DNA of 12,527 nucleotides from a bacterium (GCA_017394375.1 JAFPYV010000018.1:1-12527); one strand, 5' to 3'; positions 1 through 12,308 are shown, numbered from the stretch's first letter. A program made the numbers and translations. Notes: generated from the sequence alone by a model not told the origin.

Positions 1-1
1 T

Positions 2-121
2 ACTGAAACACATATTCAACAATATGGCAAGAGTTATTTTGGTAATGTTGGTAGATGTTATTCATTAGAAAGTTTCATGAATATTTTGAAAGCAAGATGC
101 CTCGTATTTTTCTTAAAATAA
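2..121 (+). pseudogene. C-terminal fragment of an unidentified protein, possibly an IS3-like transposase remnant (partial at window edge)
   Basis: An open frame enters from the left edge and stops at TAA (119-121), giving 39 residues with no need for TGA read-through. It contains GRCYSLESFMNILKARCL around residues 17-34. This weakly resembles the block around the last catalytic Glu of IS3-family DDE transposases, which typically reads G-x-C-x-D-N-x(3)-E-S-F-x(3)-L-K. The DN pair is missing here, and no C-terminal YNxxR-type region follows in any frame, so if the match is real the gene is truncated or decayed. The minus strand is also open across this stretch, so even the coding strand is not certain. 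The plus-strand reading is favoured because a hairpin follows 7 nt after the stop. The transposase idea is an inference from one short motif. Confidence 0.35.
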
Positions 122-128
122 TTGCAAT

Positions 129-156
129 ATTTTAAGCAAACAATTGCTTTAAAAAT
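129..156 (+). terminator. Hairpin just after the left-edge open frame
   Basis: ATTTTAAGCAA (129-139) pairs with TTGCTTTAAAAAT (144-156) with one bulged base and a 4-nt loop. It begins 7 nt after the TAA at 119-121, so it could end that plus-strand transcript. The following U-tract is poor (TTTCT), so termination efficiency is doubtful. Confidence 0.35.
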
Positions 157-209
157 TTCTGAATACAAGTAATATTAATTCCTAAATTTTCCTATTAATT
201 AAGAATAAA

Positions 210-255
210 AAAGCAAACAGTTAAGAAGTAAAATTTTCTTAACTTGTTTTGCTTT
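210..255. terminator. Long imperfect hairpin, possible bidirectional terminator
   Basis: The left arm (210-227, AAAGCAAACAGTTAAGAA) pairs with the right arm (236-255), which reads in reverse complement as AAAGCAAAACAAGTTAAGAA. The arms differ only by small bulges, and the loop is about 8 nt. On the minus strand the stem is followed by CTTTTTTATTCTT, a good U-tract; on the plus strand the tail is weaker. It may back up the catalase terminator or end transcription from the left. The assignment rests on structure only. Confidence 0.45.
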
Positions 256-390
256 CTCATTAAAATAATTGAATCATTTTTTTAATTTTTGATATTATAT
301 TTTCAGTTGTCTTTTACACGACACCTACAAAAATGTGAGTCTCTCAAATTGCTTAAATTATTCCATTAAATTCCTTGAAGAGATAAATAA

Positions 391-422
391 AAAGAACCCC
401 TCATTTCTGAAGTGTTCTTTTT
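391..422 (-). terminator. Intrinsic terminator downstream of the catalase gene
   Basis: On the minus strand AAAGAACACTTC pairs with GAGGGGTTCTTT (one mismatch and one G-U) around a short loop, then runs into TTTTTATTTATC. It starts about 48 nt after the catalase stop. The plus-strand copy also ends in a run of T (416-422), so it could work in both directions. Confidence 0.65.
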
Positions 423-470
423 AGTTTAGGGAAAAATATCTTACCTAATTAATTTAAATAATTAAATTTA

Positions 471-1988
471 TTACTTGCAGCACTTGCATTCGCCACAGTT
501 GCATTTGCCAGTTTTGCCACATCCACAATTACCACATTCATAATGCATTGATTTCTTAACATCAGCTTCAAATTGTGGGTCAATCTTGCCAAAGTGGCCT
601 AACATCCGGTCAATACTTTGCTTACGTGCTAGTTTTAAACTATCAGCAATATTGTCAACTAGATCTTGATATTCAGTACCACCTTGTTTCTTTAGAACTT
701 CAATGAAAGCACGTGGTTGTGAATAATAGTCTTCGTCTTGGTCATAATAACCAGGGGTAAACTTTTCTTCAATTTCAGCAGATAGATCATCATATGGCTT
801 AAATTCATAGTTTGCCAAGCTGTTTGGTTGGTAATTAATTCCATCATGTAGGTGGGAATTGTTTGCCATCTTACCATCTTCCATGTAGTTATAAATTGGA
901 CAACCATGTGGTCTATTAACATCTAGTTGCATGTAGTTAGTACCAATGCGGTAGCGTTGAGTGTCACTGTAAGAAAATAATCTTCCTTGTAACATCTTGT
1001 CGCTACTAAAACCAATTCCTGGAACAATGTTAGCAGGAGTAAATCCAGCTTGTTCAACTGATTCAAAGTAGTTTTCTGGGTTACGGTCTAATACCATTTC
1101 TCCAACTTCAATTAGTGGGAAATCTTTGTGTGATCAAACCTTGGTGGCATCGAAAATGTTGTAACGGTAGTTCTTAGCTTGTTCTTCCGTCATTACTTGG
1201 ATGCAAAGTTTTCACTTTGGATAATCTCCTCTGGCAATTGCATCGTAAAGATCTTGCTTTGCAAATTGTGGGTTTTGACCAGGAATTGTAGCAATTTCTT
1301 GTTTGTTGAAGTTGCGAATTCCTTGTTGACATCTTCAGTGATATTTAATGAAGAAACGTTCGTTCTTGTCATTAATAAAGGTGAAGGTGTGGGTTCCATA
1401 ACCGTGCATGTGTCTAAAACCGTAAGGAATTCCTCGGTTGCTAAATAGAATCAATACTTGGTGTAATGATTCTGGAGACAAACCTCAGAAGTCTCATTGA
1501 GCATCTGGATTCTTGCAGTCAGTCTTTGGATCCATCTTTTGAGTGTGAATGAAGTCAGGGAACTTCTTTGCATCACGAATGAAGAAAACTGGAGTGTTGT
1601 TACCAACAATATCTAGGTTTCCTTCAGTTGTATACAATCTAATTGCAAATCCTCTTGGGTCACGGACTTCATCACTAGAACCTCTACTACCAGCTACAGT
1701 AGAGAATCTTGCAAATACTTCAACTGGTTTTGCTTCAGTAAATACCTTAGCATAAGTGTATTTCTTAATTTCTTCCGTGTTTGTGGCTACAAAGTGACCA
1801 AATGCTCCACCTCCAACAGCGTGAACTACTCTTTCAGGAATTCTTTCCCGGTCAAAGTGAGCTAGTTTTTCTACAAATTGATAGTCTTCAAGTAAAGCTG
1901 GTCCTTTTGGCCCAGCAGTCTTGGTATTATCGTCATCAACAACGGGACATCCATTGTTGTTTGTAAATATGTGCTTTTCCTTTTCCAT
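471..1988 (-). CDS. katA/katE: Monofunctional heme catalase with cysteine-rich C-terminal tail
   Basis: The product (505 aa) should convert H2O2 to water and oxygen in the cytoplasm. Its length fits small-subunit heme catalases. Visible landmarks are the distal His56 in [11 protein letters not shown] (the usual motif has Lys where Val58 stands), the Asn130/131 pair in [14 protein letters not shown], and the proximal heme ligand Tyr340 with Arg336 in RLFSYSDTQ. Five in-frame TGA codons (1494-1496, 1485-1487, 1335-1337, 1212-1214, 1134-1136) fall at Trp positions; no TGG is used, so the gene is read with code 4. Residues 485-505 hold eight cysteines in CxC, CxxC and CC spacings, a tail not typical of the family. 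ATG 1988 gives the full N-terminus; only a weak purine-rich AGAGAAAGAA precedes it. Mollicutes are not known to make heme, so cofactor uptake is implied. As I recall, a catalase has been reported in Mycoplasma iowae. The symbol is generic. Confidence 0.95.
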
Positions 1989-2005
1989 TGATAAATATTC
2001 TTTCT

Positions 2006-2025
2006 CTTACCTATTAGTTGGTAAG
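2006..2025 (-). promoter_or_regulatory. Inverted repeat in the catalase 5' leader
   Basis: CTTACC (2006-2011) and GGTAAG (2020-2025) form a perfect 6-bp inverted repeat with an 8-nt spacer. It starts 6 nt downstream of the -10 hexamer, so it would cover the transcript start and the first leader bases. It could be an operator half or a small RNA hairpin upstream of the start codon. There is no direct evidence for either. Confidence 0.35.
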
Positions 2026-2042
2026 TACTTTATTATAAAGTA
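2026..2042 (-). promoter_or_regulatory. Catalase promoter -10 inside a perfect 17-bp palindrome
   Basis: TACTTTAT-T-ATAAAGTA is a perfect 8-1-8 palindrome. It contains a consensus TATAAT (-10) on the minus strand at 2032-2037, which would give a leader of about 35-40 nt before ATG 1988. No good -35 lies at 16-18 nt, which is common in mycoplasmas. A repressor bound to the palindrome would block the -10. The 8-1-8 symmetry recalls Fur/PerR-family boxes (7-1-7 core), but the bases do not match the PerR consensus well, so the regulator is unknown. Confidence 0.5.
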
Positions 2043-2141
2043 TTTTCTTTAAAAAGATGGTAAAAAATAGGGGATTTGTTTTATAGAAAAATTAAATGGG
2101 ATTAAAACGATTAATCTTTATCATTTTCAAATCAAAATTAT

Positions 2142-2157
2142 TAAGAAATCTTTCTTA
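2142..2157. repeat. Short palindrome between nagB terminator and catalase promoter
   Basis: TAAGAAA (2142-2148) and TTTCTTA (2151-2157) form a perfect 7-2-7 inverted repeat about 105 nt upstream of the catalase -10. It could be a protein-binding site or chance in AT-rich DNA. Confidence 0.3.
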
Positions 2158-2173
2158 GTATCTTTATTTAAAA

Positions 2174-2206
2174 AATAAATAAAAAAGAATGCCAAATTGC
2201 ATTCTT
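2174..2206 (-). terminator. Intrinsic terminator downstream of nagB
   Basis: AAGAATGC (minus strand, 2206-2199) pairs perfectly with GCATTCTT (2192-2185) around a 6-nt loop, then runs into TTTTATTTATTTTTT. It lies 15 nt after the nagB stop. It should separate nagB transcription from the catalase gene, which then needs its own promoter. Confidence 0.8.
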
Positions 2207-2220
2207 AATTACATTATTAA

Positions 2221-2955
2221 TTATTTCTTCTTTTTTGTGTCTAAGTCCGTAATAAGAATAAGTTCACTTGCGTTAATTAAACTAGTAACAGGTCATTTGG
2301 GATCAAATTCTTTAGCGGTTAATAAGTGGTCTAACGCAGTTTGTTTATTTTTGCCACTCACTAATAGTAAAATCCGGTGTGATTTTAAAATCGTTTCTAA
2401 TCCCATGGTCACAGCAAATTCAGGAACGTTTTTAATATCATCATTAAAAAAACGGGAATTATCTTTTCGCGTTTGAAATGATAATTTCACTAACCGGGTC
2501 GTACTATTTAATTCTGATCCTGGTTCATTAAATGCAATGTGACCATCAGTTCCTACTCCTAAAATAGTTAAATCTAACCCCCCAAAACTATTTATCAAAT
2601 TATCATAATTACTAATATCTAGTTCATTCATTCCTTGATAATATGGGAAATGGATATTAGCTTTGTTAATGTTAATGTGACTAAATAAGTTTTCCTCCAT
2701 AAAATAAGCATATGATTGATTAGCATACAAGGAAGATAAATTATAGTATTCATCTAAATTAAATGTATTGACTTTGTCCCAATTAAATTCTGATTGTTTT
2801 GACCAACTAACTATTTTTTGGTACATAGGAATTGGAGTAGATCCAGTTGGTAAACCTAATGTAGCATTGTTCTTTGTGAGCAATAACTTTGCTACATAAT
2901 CAGCTGCTACTTCTCCAACTTCAGTCCCATTAGCACACTGAATAATTTTAATCAT
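2221..2955 (-). CDS. nagB: Glucosamine-6-phosphate deaminase
   Basis: NagB converts glucosamine-6-phosphate to fructose-6-phosphate and ammonia, the last step feeding amino sugars into glycolysis. The product is 244 aa, at the short end of the family (about 240-266). Visible motifs are GLPTGSTPIPMY (residues 34-45, phosphate binding), TFNLDEY with Asp68 (E. coli Asp72), and GVGTDGHIAFNEPGS with Asp137, His139 and Glu144 (E. coli Asp141/His143/Glu148, catalytic). Trp221 is encoded by TGA (2293-2295), while Trp51 and Trp59 use TGG, so a standard-code reading would end 24 residues early. ATG 2955 is preceded by a clear AAAGGAG ribosome-binding site. It follows rpsI across a 72-nt gap that contains a strong terminator. 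No nagA or sugar transporter lies beside it. Confidence 0.96.
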
Positions 2956-2971
2956 TGTCTTTCTCCTTTTT

Positions 2972-3008
2972 TATTAAAAAAAAGAGCGTTATTAAAAAAC
3001 ACTCTTTT
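2972..3008 (-). terminator. Intrinsic terminator between rpsI and nagB
   Basis: AAAAGAGTGTT (minus strand, 3008-2998) pairs with AACGCTCTTTT (2990-2980) with one G-U pair and a 7-nt loop, followed directly by a run of eight T. It starts about 20 nt after the rpsI stop and ends the ribosomal protein transcript. The nagB ribosome-binding site comes almost immediately after the T-run, leaving no room for a promoter in between. Confidence 0.85.
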
Positions 3009-3027
3009 CTTTGTTAATCGCAAATAA

Positions 3028-3420
3028 TTACCGTTTAGTAAATTGTGGGCTAACGCGAGCACCATAGTGACCAAATTTCTTTCGTTCTTTCACTCTGGAG
3101 TCCCTTGTTAATAATTTTTGAATCTTTAGTTGCTTGCGAAGTTGTTCGTCATAAGCCAATAATGCTCTGGCAATTCCTAATCTAATTGCACCAGCTTGAC
3201 CAGAAAAACCTCCACCTTCAACTTTAACAAAAATATCAAATTTTTTTAGATTATCAGTCGTTACTAATGGTAATTCCATCCCTTGAATTACTAATGGGTT
3301 AGGGAAGTAGGTTTCAGGAGTTTGATTGTTAACTAAAATCTTACCTGAACCAGGTACCATTTTTACTCTGGCTGTCGAACTTTTTCTTCGGCCAAGACCT
3401 TTATATTCAACTTTTTCCAT
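3028..3420 (-). CDS. rpsI: 30S ribosomal protein S9
   Basis: The product (130 aa, usual S9 length) is the small-subunit protein whose C-terminal tail reaches the decoding P site. It starts with the family motif [12 protein letters not shown] (residues 8-19), has [19 protein letters not shown] (about 69-87), and ends in the conserved basic tail [11 protein letters not shown] with a terminal Arg. ATG 3420 follows AGAAGGAC, which overlaps the end of rplM; only 7 nt separate the two genes, so they are translated from one mRNA in the usual rplM-rpsI order. No TGA codon is present in the frame, as the protein has no Trp. Confidence 0.98.
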   Translation of the reverse strand: MEKVEYKGLGRRKSSTARVKMVPGSGKILVNNQTPETYFPNPLVIQGMELPLVTTDNLKKFDIFVKVEGGGFSGQAGAIRLGIARALLAYDEQLRKQLKIQKLLTRDSRVKERKKFGHYGARVSPQFTKR

Positions 3421-3427
3421 AACTTAA

Positions 3428-3892
3428 TTAGTCCTTCTTTTCTGTTCGATTGTTAACTGCATATGGGATTGGCTTTTGTGCCATCTTGTTATGATTTTCA
3501 TCCGTGAAAATGTATAACTTCTTTAGTAACGCTCTTGATAGTTTGTTCTTTGGTAGCATACCCCATACACTGCGACGTAATAGTTCATTTGAATAGTGAT
3601 TCAACATGGTTTTACCATTGCGAGCCCGTAGCCCCACTTTGATATAACCAGAGTGGTTATATCAAATTTCGTTTTGTTCTTTATTACCAGTAAGAACCAT
3701 ATCCTTACTGTTGATAACAACTACAAAGTCACCGCAATCTTGGTTGTAGGTAAAGGTGGGTTTTTCTTTACCCCGTAAAAGGTCAGCAATCACTACTGCT
3801 AACCGACCAAGTTGCAATCCCTTTGCATCCACTAGATATCACTTTCGTTCTTGTCTTGCACCCTTAATGGTTTGCATCGATGTGTTTTGCAT
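3428..3892 (-). CDS. rplM: 50S ribosomal protein L13
   Basis: The product (154 aa) is the large-subunit protein L13, an early assembly protein; it is slightly longer than the usual 142-147 aa. The N-terminal part has [26 protein letters not shown] read in short (W18 by TGA), followed by [31 protein letters not shown] (second TGA Trp) and the C-terminal [18 protein letters not shown] block. Standard-code translation would show only the last 69-odd residues as open. ATG 3892 is chosen because GGAG lies 12 nt upstream (3907-3910 end); an in-frame ATG at 3877 (Met6) is an alternative. rpsI follows after 7 nt. rpoC ends 79 nt upstream with no strong terminator between. Confidence 0.97.
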
Positions 3893-3928
3893 TGTTATAA
3901 AATTATCTCCAAAAAATTTGAATTACAA

Positions 3929-3950
3929 ATAATAAATATTACTTATTATA
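3929..3950 (-). promoter_or_regulatory. Possible rplM-rpsI promoter -10 within an AT inverted repeat
   Basis: A TATAAT hexamer on the minus strand (3945-3950) lies in the rpoC-rplM gap and would give a leader of about 45 nt. No clear -35 is seen. The hexamer overlaps one arm of a 7-bp AT-only inverted repeat, ATAATAA/TTATTAT (3929-3935 and 3943-3949). In DNA this AT-rich such a hexamer can occur by chance. rplM-rpsI may also be read from the rpoBC transcript. Confidence 0.35.
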
Positions 3951-3971
3951 TTACAAGCAAGCGTTAAAAAA

Positions 3972-7832
<3,861 letters not shown>

Positions 7833-7868
7833 TTTCGCTCCTTTCATTAATAATTAAATTGAAATAAA

Positions 7869-10800
7869 TTAAACTGTCACATCAGTTTCGTAGTTATAGT
7901 TGTTATCATTTGCTGATTCATCTTCTAATTCAGTTATCTTATCATCTTTATTTTCATCTAAAGTTGCATTCCGATCAACTGAAAGATTATTTAAGTCAAA
8001 CTTCTTACCATCATCAGTAATTCCTTCTAGTTTAACTCCTAATCCTTGTAATTGTTTTACTAGTAATTTAAATGATTCAGGTAAACCAATGTTTTGAATT
8101 TCCTTCCCTTTGATAATGGCATTATATGCTTCGTTTCGACCTGCCACATCATCAGATTTAATGGTTAGAATTTCACGTAAGTTATATGCAGCTCCATATG
8201 CTTCAAGTGCTCATACTTCCATTTCCCCAAATCTTTGACCCCCGTTTTGGGATTTACCACCTAATGGTTGTTGGGTAATCTTTGAATATGGACCAACGTT
8301 GCGGGCATGGATTTTGTCATTTACAAGGTGGTCTAGTTTTAACATGTACATTACCCCAACACTAATTGGAGCATCAAATGCATCTCCGGTGCGGCCATCA
8401 TATAATGTAAACTTTCCTTTGTCTTTTAAATCAAAACCAGCTTCCACCATGATGTTCTTTAAATCGTCCATCTTAATACCACTAAAGACAGGAGTAGCAA
8501 CCTTGTAATCAAGGTCATCAATAGATACCCCCGCATGATTAAAGACAATTAGTAAATCATCAATCGTATATTTTGCTAAAGCAGTTTTCTTATCTTTAAA
8601 ACGAGCAGGGAAATATAAAGTAGCTTGGTTCATTAAGTTAAAAGCTTTATGGTATGGAATTCCTAAAATTTGTTGAATTTCCTTGGCTTTTTCTTCACAT
8701 GGAACTTCTTTAAAGGCAGTTGAAATAATTAATTTTTGACCAATTTTTCTGGCACTAATCCCGGTGTGTAATTCCATGACTTGCCCCATGTTCATCCGTG
8801 AAGGAACCCCTTCTGGAGTTAACATGATATCAATTGGGGTACCATCAGCAAGGTGCGGCATGTCTTCAATCTTTACAATCCGGGATACAATTCCCTTGTT
8901 ACCGTGCCGACCTGACATCTTATCACCAACTTGAATCTTGGACTTTTTCGCAATCAAAATTTTTACAACTTCAAGTACATCATCACCAAAACTACCATCA
9001 GTAGCAGTAAAGTGGTGCACAGCAATCACTACTCCTTCGCCCCCATATGGAACTTTTAGGGAAGAATCACGTACATTTTTAACTTTTTCCCCAAAGATTG
9101 ATTGTAATAATTTTTCTTCAACTGTTAATTCAACTCGACCTTTTGGAGTAACCTTACCAACTAAAATATCCCCTTCTTGGACATCGGCACCTACAATGAC
9201 AATTCCGTTTTCATCTAGATAACGTTTTGCATCTTCGGAAACATTTGGAATATCTCTAGTAATTTCTTCATCTCCGTTTTTAGTGCGTAAGCAGTTAATA
9301 ATTTTTTCTTCAATATGAATGGAAGTAAATAAGTCTTCGTTAACTACGCGTTCGGAAATGACGATTGCATCTTCGAAGTTATAACCATCAAAACTACTAA
9401 AGGCAACTAACGCGTTTTGGCCTAGAGCCAATTCTCCATTTTGCATGGCAGGTCCGTTGGCAATTACTTCACCTTTTTTAACTTTTTGGTTTAATGAAAC
9501 AATGGCACTTTGGTTAAAGCAAGTATTTTGATTTGATCGATGGTATTTCATTAATTTATATTCATACTTGCGTTTAGCATCTAAACTAGTTAAAACAATG
9601 TGACTACCATCAACTTCGCTAATAATACCGTCTTCATCAGCAATAATAGCAAAACTTGAATCGTAAGCAATTTTATATTCATTACCAGTTCCTACACTTG
9701 GAGCGTGTGGATATAGTAATGGTGTTGCTTGCCGTTGCATGTTAGCACCCATTAACGCCCGGTTAGCGTCATCGTTTTCAAGGAATGGAATAGCAGATGC
9801 AGCTACTGAAACAACTTGGTTAGGGTTAACATCAATGTATTCAACCATGTCTTTTGGATATTGCTTTTGTTCAGCTTTAAATCGACACATTACGTTGTCA
9901 CTTAAAATATGACCCTTATCATCCATTGGGGTAGATGCATTAGCAATAATGTGTTCAGTTTCTTTTAGTGCATCAAGTCATTCAATCTTAGCTTCTCTTA
10001 CTCCATTAACATTTTGTTGGTAAACTAAACTACCGTTTTCAATTACAAAGTATGGAGTAATTAAGAAACCATTTTGATCAACCCGGACATAACTAGCTAA
10101 TGACATGATTAATCCAATGTTCATTCCTTCAGGAGTTTCAATTGGACAAATCCGACCATAATATGAGGAATTAATATCCCGAATTCCTAAGTTAGGGTCT
10201 TCCCGGCTAATTCCCCCTGGTCCCATCGCACTAATCCGTCGTTTATTAGTTAATTCTGATAGTGGGTTTTGTTGGTCAATGAATTGAGTTAATTGGTAAG
10301 AATTAAAGAATTCACGCACAATTTGTTGCAATGGTTTAGTATTAATAATTGGCTTAACATTAATATTCTTACCTTTTTTAGTTGCAACAAATTCTGTAGC
10401 TTCAATATCATCATAGTTGTTTTGAGCAGGTTGGGCATTATTAGCAACTGCATTTGGATCTGCTTGTGTGTTTTGATCAGCAGTTTGAGTATTAGCAGAA
10501 CTAGATGCAATGGCAAGTTTTTCGCGGATGAACTTATCAACTCTAATCATCCCTACGTTCATCTTACCGTAAAGTAATTCCCCAACTAGTTTTAACCGTT
10601 TATTACCAAGGTGATCAACTTCATCGTATTGACCTACCCCGTAGTTTAAGTTAATAACATAGGAAATAAAAGCAAAGATGTCACTCATGGTTAAATTGAT
10701 AACATCATCTTTAACCGTAGTGCCAATAATCCGTAATTCTTTTTGTTCACTATAAGTTTTAGGAGCATGCACGTAAATGCTATTAATCGTATTATCAACA

Positions 10801-12308
10801 ATAATGCCACTCTTAGTTTTAGCTTTACTACCAGGAATAAAGATTGGATCATACGTGTTACTTACATTAACGCGATCATCCTTGATGGCATCAATGACAA
10901 TATCAACTTCTTTTTTAAATAATTTACTATCGACTTTAACTAAGGTACGATTTGCTTTATCAACAATTGGCCTTGATAATACTTGGTCAAATAACCGTTC
11001 ATTAACCTTCATTTTTTGGTTAATTTTGTACCGACCAGCTAAACTCATGTTAAAGGTGGTAGTGTTAAAGAAGTGATATCAAATGATAGTTTGAAAGCAA
11101 AATTCGTCTTGGTCACTAATTCGTTCCGCAAGATTATCCAAGGTTTTTTGGGAAATGTTTAATCCTTCCACTAAACTACATGCAGCGTGTTCGACAATAA
11201 TAATGTCTAAGTATTTTTGTAAGTCGACCCGTAATTTATCAATATCAGTTTTTAGTTTGCTAATAGCAGTAGGATTTTGATCATCTTTTTTAGCTTCTTC
11301 ATCAACTAATTTTGATTCAAGATCTTCAATCTTGTTTTTGATTTCTTCATAATCAAATAAGGCACTGCGAATCTTGAAATCAGGGGTTAGAATTTTTTTA
11401 CGCAAATCAGCTTTTGTTTTAATCTTTTTCAAATCGCTGATCATTTCGCTAATTTCAGGGAAAGTAAAAATTTCTTTTTCGTTGTATTTTTCGTTTTTAT
11501 AAGAATTAAGAATTAATTCTTCATCCCCATAAATTTGGTTGATAATGTTTTCAGTATAACCTAATGCTTTTAAGAATTGAGTAATTGGAACTAATTTTGA
11601 TTGGTTACCCAATACATCCCGTAACATAATTTGGATGTATTTAGGTTTATCATGTTTTTCCTTACTTTCTTCTTTTTGAATATAAATTGAAAACATTGTT
11701 CCCTTGATTGGTAGTACTTCACAAATTAAACCATCAAGTAACCGTCTTCTTGAGTTACTTAATTTTAATTGTGCTTTATGCAAAATATAACTACCTGGGG
11801 AACGTACGATTTGGGAAATAATGAATTTTTCAGTTCCGTTAATTAAGAACGTTCCACGTTCAGTCATACGTGGTAAGGATGTTAAAAAGATTCCATCAGG
11901 AACTGGTTTATCAGATTTACCTTTAATTTTTTTAGATTTTGTTTTCTTAGTTTTATAAATTTGTCCAGTTTCATTATCTTTTAGTTGGACATCAATATAA
12001 ACATTGGAGGCATAAGTTAAGGAACGAAGTTCAGCTTCTTGTTCACTACATTGTGGTTCAGTAATTTTTAAACCATTAAATTCTAATTGATACTTACCAT
12101 TAGTGGAAATAATGGGAAAAAAACCCTTAATTAATTCTTCAAGATCATTATTAATAAATTTCTTGTAAGAATTAGTTTGAATATCAGCATAATTAGGAAA
12201 ATCGAACACCCGTTTAATTTTCCCATAATTACGTCGTTGAACTAAGTCAGAATATTCAACAATTGAGTAGTCCTTTGAATCTTGCTTTGGTTCTTTACTT
12301 TCTGGCAT
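7869..12308 (-). CDS. rpoB: DNA-directed RNA polymerase subunit beta
   Basis: This is the beta subunit of RNA polymerase, 1479 aa, much longer than B. subtilis beta (about 1190) and somewhat longer than M. pneumoniae beta (about 1390). Conserved blocks include [21 protein letters not shown] (152-172, read in short), the rifampicin region [20 protein letters not shown] (672-691) and [13 protein letters not shown], the [13 protein letters not shown] block, [20 protein letters not shown], and the C-terminal [20 protein letters not shown], whose Trp is TGA at 8211-8213. TGA also encodes Trp at 11079-11081 and 9927-9977 area breaks; one frame spans all of them. Extra segments are a Lys-rich stretch (119-134), a predicted coiled coil (about 321-368), an Ala/Gln/Asn-rich insertion (601-648) and an acidic tail. 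Asn688 occupies the E. coli His526 position. ATG 12308 follows AAAGGAAG. rpoC begins 36 nt downstream. Confidence 0.98.

Larger units (their letters stand above)
122..470. other. Gene-free intergenic region with hairpins
   Basis: This AT-rich stretch of about 350 bases lies between the left-edge fragment and the catalase stop codon. I found no credible reading frame in it on either strand under code 4. It holds three hairpins (129-156, 210-255 and 391-420, listed separately). It also holds a short 4-bp inverted repeat, TGTC/GACA, at 308-323, ending in ACACGACA, which could be the end of a degraded insertion sequence. No tRNA-like cloverleaf was recognised. Confidence 0.6.

Noticed and set aside
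282..347. Short minus-strand frame (21 codons, TTG start) with FCRCR
   Set aside because: Very short, non-ATG start, poor ribosome-binding site and overlapping a possible element end; no support as a gene.
2026..2042. Canonical PerR box at the catalase promoter
   Set aside because: The symmetry is similar, but fewer than half of the half-site bases match TTATAAT, so the regulator is left open.
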